Shown here: in pieces, positions 17,961 through 25,829 of the stretch
Position numbering within the stretch: the first letter of the stretch is position 1
Layout of the letters: each line of letters starts with the position of its first letter
Origin: an uncultured Cyclobacteriaceae bacterium
GTDB taxonomy: Bacteria > Bacteroidota > Bacteroidia > Cytophagales > Cyclobacteriaceae
Assembly: GCA_947492745.1 (NCBI GenBank)
Contig: CANLOE010000002.1
Span: forward strand, 62,001 to 126,000
Direction: 5' to 3'
DNA: 64,000 nucleotides
Notes under the pieces: model-generated
Told to the model about the DNA's origin: nothing
What the model saw: only the letters and a program-made list of their open reading frames with translations
Databases searched by the model: none
Made by a program: the position numbers and the translations under genes

Positions 17961-20312
17961 ATGACCACATTTCACTACCTATCCGATCGAGTTACGAAAT
18001 TACTGATGACTATCCTCCGGCACTTACTTTTCCTCAGCAGGAAAGCACCTGTCCTATGGGTATTACTACTTTGCTGTCTGTGTAGTTTTTCGAAGGCGCA
18101 ACAAAAAATAGCAACTTACGAGTTGGCCAATCCGGAAATCCGCCGCTCGGAGTTTGACAATGCGATGGTCTTTCGTGAACTGGCACACCCTAGCCTTCGC
18201 TATAATGGTCAAGAGCACTTCACTTTTTTCGATGCTCAAGGAAATGTTATTTTTCCCAGTAAGCTTTGTCATGGTCCCTCCTGCCCTGATGGCCGCGTTT
18301 TGGAACAGGACATCTCCGTCGCTGCGGATGTCCCGCAAAAAAACGAGTTGGGATACCCTATGGGTTTTTCTCTTCGTTATGATCAAATCAAGGTGGGAAA
18401 TTACGTAGTACAGGTACGGGACTCCACAGAAAAAGTGCTGCATACAAGGGAGTTCAGAATAGTCAACGATGAACCGGAGAACTTGGCGCTTCACTTTCAA
18501 AATGCCCAAGGGGGCCACAAAGTAGACACACTGTTCGTATCCAAGGGACAGGCCTGGAACGGTTTGAAGGTAAAGCTCAACGGTGACTACATCAATCAGC
18601 TTTTTCGGACAGTCTCCATACAAGGTCTCGCCATGAGACAGGATCTCAACGAGCTTTCGGTATATTACTATGATGAACTTTGGGACTCCGATAGGTCCAA
18701 GACCTTGAGGCTAGGCCCCTCCTCCATTGTGTTTACAAGACAAGCTGCTGTACTCCCCACCTCAAAGCCCATATTCCTCACAGCACCTAGACCCGAGATA
18801 CTGGGCAGTGCGTTAGAATTTCAAGTAGAAGAAGGACAGTCGAAGAAAAAAGTCACACTACAAGCGGCCAATCTGTACAAAAACGCCAAGATTTTACTCA
18901 AAAACACTTCAACTTCACCGAACTTTCTCAAAAGTGCAGGCTGGAGGACAGGTAAAATTGACGAAATCGAAGGTACTGTCTCTTTTGACGTTATCTTTGA
19001 ACCCGTCCGCAATGATTTCGGTTCTTTCTTAATAGCCCTACAAAATGAGGATGGAAAGATCAGTGGTACAAAAACCATTCGTTTTTCCAAAAAATCCACT
19101 TCTGTCAAAACGGCTCCTCTTGAGCCTAGAAAGCCATTGGTATCGGGCATGCGTAACCAACTCCGGTTCGTCAGACTGAATGGCCCACTTTTGAACACAG
19201 AAGAAAATCAGCAGTATACTTTGAGATTTGATAATTTCGACCCTATTCCAATAGTGGGAAAGAGAGAAACGGCCAATTCCTTTATCGCCTCGGTACTGTT
19301 CCCGGAGAACCTACCCTCGGGTACTCTTCGGTTCGAACTGGAAAATAATGGTAGGCTCTGGCATGGAGAAATTAAAGGAATCAGAAAGAAACCTAGGTTA
19401 AAAACCGGCCCTCGTACTATATTCAAAGGTGGAACGACTATGATCTCAATAGATAATGCCAAGGATGTCCTCCTTCAATTAGAAAAGCCCTCTGCTTCCA
19501 TTAGTCTCTCACAGCCCGAAAACAATTCACTGAAAACATTTACACTCAAAGTCGATGAACGGTGTGAAGACTTTGTATTGGTCGTCAAACTGCTTGATCA
19601 TGATATAGAACGAATAGCCATCAAAACAGTTCACTACCCTACTCCGGCTTCCCTAAAGCCAAAGGACATTGTCAATACCAATAATCTCCTCAAGGGCAAT
19701 ACCATTGTCCTTGACCATAAGCGGGAACAATTACGACTGCATATCCCTACAAATCACTCTAAAATTACCCCTGAGTCCAAGTTCTATGCACAGTTGTACA
19801 AAAAGAACGGCACCCCCATAGGAAGTAAACGTGCTTTTTTACCTGATAATAAAAACCAACTGAGTACTACGCTGAATACCCAAATCGGACTGAACCCAGG
19901 AGAGGAGTTCGATATACTTGTAACGAATCCAAACGATGACTCCAAGACGTACCGAGGCTATATCAAAAGGCGGGAACTGGATAAATGGATTATTACCGCT
20001 GGGCTATCTGCCATTGATTATCGCTTTAAGGACAGCGACCAAAATGAAAATCAGGCAAAAGTGCTGGATGGCATCAATTTTGGATTTTACTACATGCCGG
20101 AAAATTTTGAGAACCCCAATACGCGCTTTATAGGTTATGGTATGAATGCCATTCTTGTCGGAGAAGGTGATCAGATCGAAATTCGATTAGCGGGTTCCGT
20201 ACTATTACTGGAAAAAATCGTATTTGGACTTAGTTATGGGGCTGGAGGTGCTGGCTTTCTAGCGGGTGTCAATATAGAACTCGCAGACTTTTCTTCACTT
20301 CTGGGACGTTAA
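17961..20312 (+). CDS. Large exported protein of unknown function with repeated beta-rich modules
   Basis: 783 residues. A hydrophobic segment (APVLWVLLLCCLCSFSKA, ending near residue 46) looks like a Sec signal peptide; the ATG 16 codons in (18009) would give a tighter signal and may be the true start. The mature protein appears almost entirely beta-rich. Several stretches of about 90 residues read like immunoglobulin-type sheets, e.g. RPEILGSALEFQVEEGQSKK and the later PRLKTGPRTIFKGGTTMISI. The last 110 residues change character, with alternating short strands (IITAGLSAIDYRF, INFGFYYMP, LAGSVLLLEKIVFGLSYGAG) that suggest a small membrane-associated or barrel-like end. I recognise no named family and no enzymatic motif. 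It stands alone, flanked on both sides by repeat arrays. Confidence 0.8.
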   Translation: MTTFHYLSDRVTKLLMTILRHLLFLSRKAPVLWVLLLCCLCSFSKAQQKIATYELANPEIRRSEFDNAMVFRELAHPSLRYNGQEHFTFFDAQGNVIFPSKLCHGPSCPDGRVLEQDISVAADVPQKNELGYPMGFSLRYDQIKVGNYVVQVRDSTEKVLHTREFRIVNDEPENLALHFQNAQGGHKVDTLFVSKGQAWNGLKVKLNGDYINQLFRTVSIQGLAMRQDLNELSVYYYDELWDSDRSKTLRLGPSSIVFTRQAAVLPTSKPIFLTAPRPEILGSALEFQVEEGQSKKKVTLQAANLYKNAKILLKNTSTSPNFLKSAGWRTGKIDEIEGTVSFDVIFEPVRNDFGSFLIALQNEDGKISGTKTIRFSKKSTSVKTAPLEPRKPLVSGMRNQLRFVRLNGPLLNTEENQQYTLRFDNFDPIPIVGKRETANSFIASVLFPENLPSGTLRFELENNGRLWHGEIKGIRKKPRLKTGPRTIFKGGTTMISIDNAKDVLLQLEKPSASISLSQPENNSLKTFTLKVDERCEDFVLVVKLLDHDIERIAIKTVHYPTPASLKPKDIVNTNNLLKGNTIVLDHKREQLRLHIPTNHSKITPESKFYAQLYKKNGTPIGSKRAFLPDNKNQLSTTLNTQIGLNPGEEFDILVTNPNDDSKTYRGYIKRRELDKWIITAGLSAIDYRFKDSDQNENQAKVLDGINFGFYYMPENFENPNTRFIGYGMNAILVGEGDQIEIRLAGSVLLLEKIVFGLSYGAGGAGFLAGVNIELADFSSLLGR

Positions 20313-20334
20313 CTTTGGTAATACTGAACTGTCT

Positions 20335-20670
20335 TAATAACAGGTAGTGACAAATAAGGTCTATCAGTAGGCATTTTTTGCAGATTATCCGATAATGATA
20401 CTACTTCAAAGGAGATACTGTCTTTTATTTTTAAGAAAAATCAATAGACAAAGATAGCAGCACTACCTGCGAATCGTCAAAGACATTAGATACCAAAATC
20501 ACATACAGCAATGAGTATGACATAGAAAGTAAAAGCCTGAGATAAATACCGTTCTCTTACAAATTCGATGTGTTCATTTAAAATCGGTACTATACACATG
20601 CCCACTACCATTTCATAAAAAAGCATGAACAAAGAGTTTGGGGGTTCCTTCCGAACATAAAAGATACTAG
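20335..20670 (+). repeat. Degenerate dispersed repeat R4/R5, copy 3
   Basis: Carries GATAGCAGCACTACCTGCG, then ACATACAGCAATGAGTATGA and TACAAATTCGATGTG, in the same order as 3318-3440, and ends with the GGGGTTCCTTCCGAACATAAAAG segment seen at 3952-3975. Limits are approximate. Confidence 0.5.
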
Positions 20671-20693
20671 TATTTCCCAAGAGAAAACATTAA

Positions 20694-20860
20694 ACCCAAA
20701 ATGTCCATTAGAAAATCTATTCCGGACTTAACTGGCTTCAAATCAGTAAATGAATGCGTTTTTTGAATTCACCGTAGCGGTGCTACGCTGAATCCAAGAA
20801 AACGCCCTGATGTATTGCCATTTAAGTCCTCATGACGAAGTTCCAACGAACATTCTGGGT
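20694..20860 (-). mobile_element. R2x palindromic element (MITE-like)
   Basis: 167 bp from ACCCAAAATGTCCATTAG to ACGAACATTCTGGGT with core CACCGTAGCGGTGCTACG. TAA on both sides (20691-20693, 20861-20863). A second copy of equal length lies inverted at 37089-37255. Its right-hand TAA is also the left-hand TAA of the next element. Confidence 0.85.
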
Positions 20861-20863
20861 TAA

Positions 20864-21204
20864 ACCTGGGGCATGCATTGGAAAATCCACTGCGACCTTA
20901 AATAACTAAAAATCAGTCGTTACACTAAGTTTTTTGAATTCACCATAGCGGTGCTATGCCAAATCCAATAAAAACCCCGTATTTATTGCTATTTAACCTA
21001 AAATAATCAATATTTTTCCTATTACGAGCATAAATTACTTCAAAATCAGCGGTTTTACGCTGCGCAGGTTTTACACCTTAACCATCAATTGGGCCTCCTC
21101 ACCTAAACCGCTGATTTTATTGCACGTTATGCCCTCATCACGAAATCCTGTTGATCAATTTGGGTTTAAACCCTCGTTACGAAGTTCCAACGCATAATCC
21201 GGGT
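20864..21204 (+). mobile_element. R2 palindromic element interrupted by R3
   Basis: Starts ACCTGGGGCATGCATTGG and ends CGCATAATCCGGGT, with TAA at 20861-20863 and 21205-21207. After removing the nested R3 and one TTA it is 168 bp, the same as the intact copies at 25151, 54064 and 56697. Confidence 0.85.
20996..21165 (+). mobile_element. R3 palindromic element nested in R2
   Basis: 170 bp from ACCTAAAATAATC to GATCAATTTGGGT, TTA on both sides (20993-20995, 21166-21168). The empty site is seen in the R2 copy at 25151-25318, with one TTA at 25280-25282. The internal arms AAAATCAGCGGTTT and AAACCGCTGATTTT are exact inverted repeats. Confidence 0.88.
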
Positions 21205-21369
21205 TAAAAAGATACTTTTAAAAAAAGTCTTTTGGCCTGTCCGTAAGGATAACAGCAAACATGCGATTGGTTCGACAGTCTATTCAACTCAAGAGAACAT
21301 CAATTAGATCCACGTTATAAAATAGCTCAAATACCACTATCCCAGCTACTCATCTGTTGGTAAAGACTT

Positions 21370-21555
21370 CTTTTAGCCCAAATTCTTCATTGGCACTTCC
21401 AATACACTACCTAATAAACTTCAGATCAGTGAAGCGAACGCGTCTTTAGAATTAGTCATAGCGGTAAAACGCTGAATCCAAGAAAAAACTCTGATTTATT
21501 GTATTTTAAGCCCTCTCAATGAAGCTCTAGCGCATAATTCGTGAAAGTTGAAGTG
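21370..21555 (+). repeat. Decayed R2 element
   Basis: Follows the R2 consensus loosely (CATAGCGGTAAAACGCTGAATCC, diverged; CTGATTTATTGTATTTTAAGCC; GAAGCTCTAGCGCATAATTCG). No target duplication can be recognised, so this is an old copy. Confidence 0.5.
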
Positions 21556-22350
21556 GCCTAAACGGCTCTTTTCCACTTCGGATATAGCTTTTTTCAACCT
21601 GACTTTGACTTTCTAATCGAGATGTAACCTTGACTATGCCACTCAAAAAGAGCTTCCTCAGCTTAATTTTTCGCTATAAAACAAAAAAAGAAGATACCCC
21701 GTTCTATAGAACAATCTCTCATAATTCTTTTAAGGAAAAAATCGTATTTCTTGAACCTAGCTATGGTCAGCATTGTTATTTATGTAAATAAAAAAGAAAA
21801 GAATTGGTTCTGATTTTTTAATACATAAAAAGCACCATTGTACCTTTTCGATAATTTAGAGATATTTTTATCAAATTCCGCCTCTGAGACCTCGATTGCC
21901 ATACTTCTTATCTCTGCAGGCGATTTCTTTGTGTTCAGTATACAAATTTATTCATAACTACTTGTGATGACAGTATTTGATTATTGAAATGATCAGGTCT
22001 ATGTATCCAATAATGGACTACATAATCAATATACACCTTATATATTGTTTATAATATCCCTACTTAAGCAGAGACAGCTCTTGACGATTACTGTGTCGGT
22101 AATTTTAATGCGATGTAAAAAATATATTCCAATCATCGCAAAAATCTTCCAAAAAGCAGTTACTTATTAAGAGGAAGAATGTATTAAGGATAAGACATTT
22201 TTTTAAACCCAAAATAAAATGCACCATGTCAATGACACTCTAAAACTTAGATTGACAGATATCGTTTCCAAATCGATTTTGGATTAATTGGTATACCAAT
22301 AGCTCGGCTCACAATACTTTTGATATTAATTTTTGAACACCTACATTCTA
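21556..22350. other. AT-rich spacer without recognisable genes
   Basis: Very AT-rich, stops in all frames and no repeat match that I could place. It probably contains the promoter of the following short lipoprotein gene. Confidence 0.4.
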
Positions 22351-22686
22351 ATGAAACATCTAACGGCTAATTACATCTTTATATTTCACGTGGTACTCTT
22401 GGCTTCATGTGAAAAAAGCGACCTCCCCGAACATCCTCTCGGAACGGCATCCTTCGTTTCAGAAAATACAACAGCTAGCCTCGAAGGGCAGGCCTTCGAT
22501 GAAGAGCTCAATCCCTCCGAAACAGCTATCAAAAAATCATTAACAACGAAAAAAAACATCCAGAACAGTAAGAAAACGGTATCAGACACTGGCAATAAAG
22601 AGAAAAAACCGCGCCATAACTGCAAAGAAATCAATATCGTAAGAGTACGGCATTCGTTTGGGAATACGGCACAAGCAGGTCAATAA
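22351..22686 (+). CDS. Short lipoprotein, probable truncated relative of the downstream metalloprotease
   Basis: About 111 residues from the ATG at 22351 (an upstream in-frame ATG at 22333 would lengthen the basic end). MKHLTANYIFIFHVVLLASC is a lipoprotein signal with the lipobox Cys at about residue 20. A polar, low-complexity middle follows, rich in Lys, Ser and Thr. The last part, NCKEINIVRVRHSFGNTAQAG, resembles DCKNVRDITVRHELGDTPEG in the metalloprotease at 23595, just before that protein's catalytic domain. The gene stops at the equivalent of the domain boundary, and I see no remains of the catalytic domain downstream. It is best read as an amino-terminal leftover of a duplicated protease gene, or a short paralogue. 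Confidence 0.55.
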   Translation: MKHLTANYIFIFHVVLLASCEKSDLPEHPLGTASFVSENTTASLEGQAFDEELNPSETAIKKSLTTKKNIQNSKKTVSDTGNKEKKPRHNCKEINIVRVRHSFGNTAQAGQ

Positions 22687-23594
22687 CTCTTTATCAATCG
22701 GTAAAATTGACGATTAATGAAAAAAACCGAGAAACAGTCTATACTCTTTTTGCGAAAAAACGAATTATTGGTTTTACCATATCTCTAGTACCGATAGCAT
22801 TTCCTGAAATGTACCGTAATTCTCCTCCTAGGGGTATGGTATATGAAACCGGAAGCACCCAAGTCGTATAATAACGGTCCTATCAAGAAGTGTTACCCTA
22901 TTATTTATTATGTATCATAAAGCTCGGTCTACAACCGGAAAACCATTTCGGACTTTATTTATGCTATAGTGAAAGAAAGCCGAATCTTTTGTTGTTTCCA
23001 TCTCGCATGTTGCTCATATCATGAAATATCTAGCACCTTTGAACCTGGGGTTTACTCTTGAAGGTGTTGTTGAACTCACGTTTGTCAATATGGATTATTG
23101 TCTTTTATGGAATCCGCGGATTTGAATTTCATGAACATCTATGGATATCGATAGAATAGTAAATTAAATGAATGGTTCGGAGAAAAAGTCAAAATTAGGC
23201 TGAACCAAGCTAAATTTGTAACTGAAACAAGAAGTACAGACCACTTCACCGATAAAAAGGATGTCTCGAAAGTGGCACAGTCTTTTTCAACACTAAACAA
23301 TATATAACTCATAACGGAATGGACGGAAAACCACTTTAGAAACTGTTTTGAGATTTTTTTGATTATTTTCAAACCATTCGCCATTTTAAATGGACCTTCT
23401 CCTAAATCATATTTGTGAGAAAAAAGAAGTAGCTAGCTTTTGATAGAGCCTCTTCGATTAAGAGATTGAAAAGTATAGTACACTGTTATACATGGTTACA
23501 TTTATTGAGTTGAGATGTAGTGATTCGAGGTGGCAACGGAGTGGCTTTCGGCCAAGCACTAAGTCACTTACATTACATTTAACCCATAAACAAA
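22687..23594. other. Spacer without recognisable genes
   Basis: About 900 bp, AT-rich. AAACTGTTTTGAGATTTTT near 23340 is reminiscent of the R4 end. An 81-codon minus-strand frame (23139-23384) has no recognisable domain and I do not call it. No intact R1-R3 element is present. Confidence 0.4.
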
Positions 23595-24413
23595 ATGAAA
23601 ACCTGTAAAATTAATATTCTAATCGTATTTATCATCGTTTTACTGAACTCATGTGGACAGGATGAATCCGTAATAGCGCAAACCGAAGTAGTACGTCCTG
23701 TACCTGAAAGCATCCTTAAAATACTAGAGAGCCGAGGAGTGGACATTCACACCCAGCCCCCGATATATATCGAAGAAGGCCTATTGATAGAGGGTGATAT
23801 CATTTACCCAGAGAGCCTATTGAAAGAGAGTAAGCTACCACAGACCGAGCATGTTCTGGCTACTATAGCTGATTGCAAAAATGTCAGGGATATCACTGTT
23901 AGGCACGAACTGGGCGATACTCCCGAAGGCAGGTCTGTCAAACGCGGTCTAGAATTATGGAACAATGTCAAAGGTACTTACGTTTGTTTCAGGCTTATCA
24001 ATAGTGGTGATGCTGATATTACTATTATCAGAGCAGATCTGAGAGATGGTATTCCCGGTAAAAAACTCAACCCTGCCAGAGCTGCCTTTCCAGCACAAGG
24101 TAAAGTAGGTCCCTTTATCGCTATAGATGCCGAAGTGCGTACTTTTTTCGAGGATGATGCCATCACCGAATTTCAGTGGGGAAATATAATGGCACATGAG
24201 TTGGGACACTGTCTGGGATTCTTGCACATGAACGAGGGTTTTTTAGGTACGCAAATGGAAGGCACTCCTTTGGATGATCCGCTCTCTATCATGGAGGCCG
24301 GAAAACCCGTAGGAGCAGAGGGTTCTTTGGAAAACCTTGAGGGCCTATCAGAAAGTGATGAGATAGCTTTGAGACTATTGTACGGCTTAGAAAGTGGACG
24401 TTTGTGCAATTAG
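23595..24413 (+). CDS. Matrixin-like secreted zinc metalloprotease lipoprotein
   Basis: A 272-residue metzincin-type protease. The N-terminus (MKTCKINILIVFIIVLLNSC) is a lipoprotein signal with the Cys at residue 20, so it is likely anchored at the outer membrane or cell surface. The zinc site HELGHCLGFLH matches the metzincin HExxHxxGxxH pattern, and DPLSIMEAG further on provides the Met-turn. Upstream, RHELGDTPEGRSVKRGLELWNNVKGTYVCFRL fits the start of a matrixin or M12-like catalytic domain, in which the nascent strand and a helix precede the zinc helix. The substrate is unknown. The gene is alone, between the truncated relative and a repeat zone. The subfamily (M10, M12 or M57) is not settled by eye. 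Confidence 0.85.
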   Translation: MKTCKINILIVFIIVLLNSCGQDESVIAQTEVVRPVPESILKILESRGVDIHTQPPIYIEEGLLIEGDIIYPESLLKESKLPQTEHVLATIADCKNVRDITVRHELGDTPEGRSVKRGLELWNNVKGTYVCFRLINSGDADITIIRADLRDGIPGKKLNPARAAFPAQGKVGPFIAIDAEVRTFFEDDAITEFQWGNIMAHELGHCLGFLHMNEGFLGTQMEGTPLDDPLSIMEAGKPVGAEGSLENLEGLSESDEIALRLLYGLESGRLCN

Positions 24414-24579
24414 GCCTTAGTGATACAATCCCATCCATAACGGTTTTCCATAGTAATGGAGAACGATAGGAAATACCGTATTCTTTGGAGCCAGTTAGAC
24501 CCGTTCAGTAAACTTCTTCCATTTATAAAGTATAGATTCTTAATTTCGTATAGGAGGTCATTTACTCGGGAAAGATTCA

Positions 24580-24749
24580 ACCCAAAATGATCGATAGCCT
24601 TTCTATTCCGAACATAAATTGCTTCAAAATCAGTGGTTTTACGCTACGCAGGTTTTACACCTTAATCATCAATTAAGCCTCCTCTCCTAAACCACTGATT
24701 TTATTGCACTTTATACGCTCATCACGAAATCCTATTGATCAATTTGGGT
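24580..24749 (+). mobile_element. R3 palindromic element (MITE-like)
   Basis: 170 bp from ACCCAAAATGATCGATAG to CTATTGATCAATTTGGGT, flanked by TCA on both sides (24577-24579, 24750-24752). Uninterrupted copy with inverted arms AAAATCAGTGGTTT and AAACCACTGATTTT. It serves as a reference for the interrupted R3 at 53837-54341. The rest of 24414-25150 holds no gene. Confidence 0.88.
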
Positions 24750-25150
24750 TCAATAGAACTTCCTATCTTCGATGATACCGGACTTCATCCAAATTGCGCA
24801 TTTAGTTCACTATACTATATATCTCCATAGATGTTCATGAAACATAATATTACCAGGTTTAATGCATTTTAAAACCTTATAACGAGGCTATAATGCACAT
24901 TCCAAGTTGAATGAACGATACTATCGGATATCTACCGGTTACCGTTTTGTTTCCGGTCTATCGCCCGAACCTTTAACAGTTCGGGCGTAATACTTTCCCT
25001 ACAAAATTGACATCGAGTTTGATAACAAATGTTACCGGGTACAGTGTCTACAATTTCAGCAAGGATATCATGTATATTTTTTGTAATATTAATCCAAGGG
25101 TTTTATCCAAGAGATAATCCTCAAAGCAATATATGATAGCCAAAACTTAT

Positions 25151-25318
25151 ACCTGGATCATGCATTGAAAAATCTACTGCGGACCTAAATAGCTGCAAAT
25201 CGGTCGTTGCACTACGTTTATTGAACTCACCATAGCGGTGTCCTGCTAAATCCAATAAAACTCCCTGATATATTGCTATTTAAACCCTCGTGACGAAGTT
25301 CCAACGCATGATCCGAGT
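25151..25318 (+). mobile_element. R2 palindromic element (MITE-like), abutting R1
   Basis: 168 bp from ACCTGGATCATGCATTG to CGCATGATCCGAGT. Left flank TAT; the right flank before R1 insertion would have been TAA, so the duplication is imperfect. The following R1 used the TTA formed at its right end. Confidence 0.8.
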
Positions 25319-25320
25319 TA

Positions 25321-25479
25321 TACAAACTTACATTTCAAATGTCGCCTATCTTCCTGTTCATTTTGCGCTACCCTGCGTTGAAAATCCTCACGATAGCGCT
25401 GCTATCCCTGTGGTTTTCGCCTTGTTTAGCCCAAAATGATCTGCGAAATCTTACACGACATTTAAAAAGCAAATTTGTA
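25321..25479 (+). mobile_element. R1 palindromic element that supplies the start of an ORF
   Basis: 159 bp from TACAAACTTACATTTC to AGCAAATTTGTA, with TTA at 25318-25320 and 25480-25482. Compared with the other copies it has ATG where they have ATA (25339), and TGTTTAGCC where they have TGATTGAAA. The in-frame stop is therefore lost and the whole element is open from base 19. Confidence 0.88.
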
Positions 25480-25707
25480 TTAAATCTGTACAGAATGGAA
25501 TTTATCCCGAGTCAATTTGATGACCTAAGAGACCCTAACGATGGGGGTATCAAAACGGTAAAAATAAATATGGAGTCTATAGCCTACTACTACCCTCACA
25601 GAGGACGATTTACAAAGATAGTATTGAAAGGTATAGCCGAACCCTTAGTCGTCAACGAGGATTTTGACAGCTTTGATGCCAAGCTACGAGGTAAGGATGC
25701 GGTCTAA
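25339..25707 (+). CDS. Small ORF with MITE-derived signal-like start and FlbD/LytTR-like C-terminal part
   Basis: 122 codons. Residues 1 to about 47 are encoded by the R1 element: LKILTIALLSLWFSPCLAQ looks like a Sec signal with a cleavage site at CLA-Q. Residues from about 53 on lie outside the repeat: KTVKINMESIAYYYPHRGRFTKIVLKG followed by VNEDFDSFDAKLRG. This resembles small FlbD-like or LytTR-like strands, where a residue-sensing segment is followed by an EDFDSF-type helix start; such proteins are normally cytoplasmic. The ancestral start may be the ATG at 25495 (MEFIPSQFDD). Either the repeat merely opened the frame upstream, or the protein gained an export signal. The frame is real; its translation from 25339 is unproven. 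Confidence 0.55.
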   Translation: MSPIFLFILRYPALKILTIALLSLWFSPCLAQNDLRNLTRHLKSKFVLNLYRMEFIPSQFDDLRDPNDGGIKTVKINMESIAYYYPHRGRFTKIVLKGIAEPLVVNEDFDSFDAKLRGKDAV

Positions 25708-25829
25708 CTATAGTCAATCGCAACAGAGAAGCCTAAAACTTTCCTATTGAATATAGGAGTTTCTCATACGGTAAGCAGTTCTTTGAATTGCTCAGGTAAG
25801 GTGAATACCCTATACAACTAGGCGCAATA

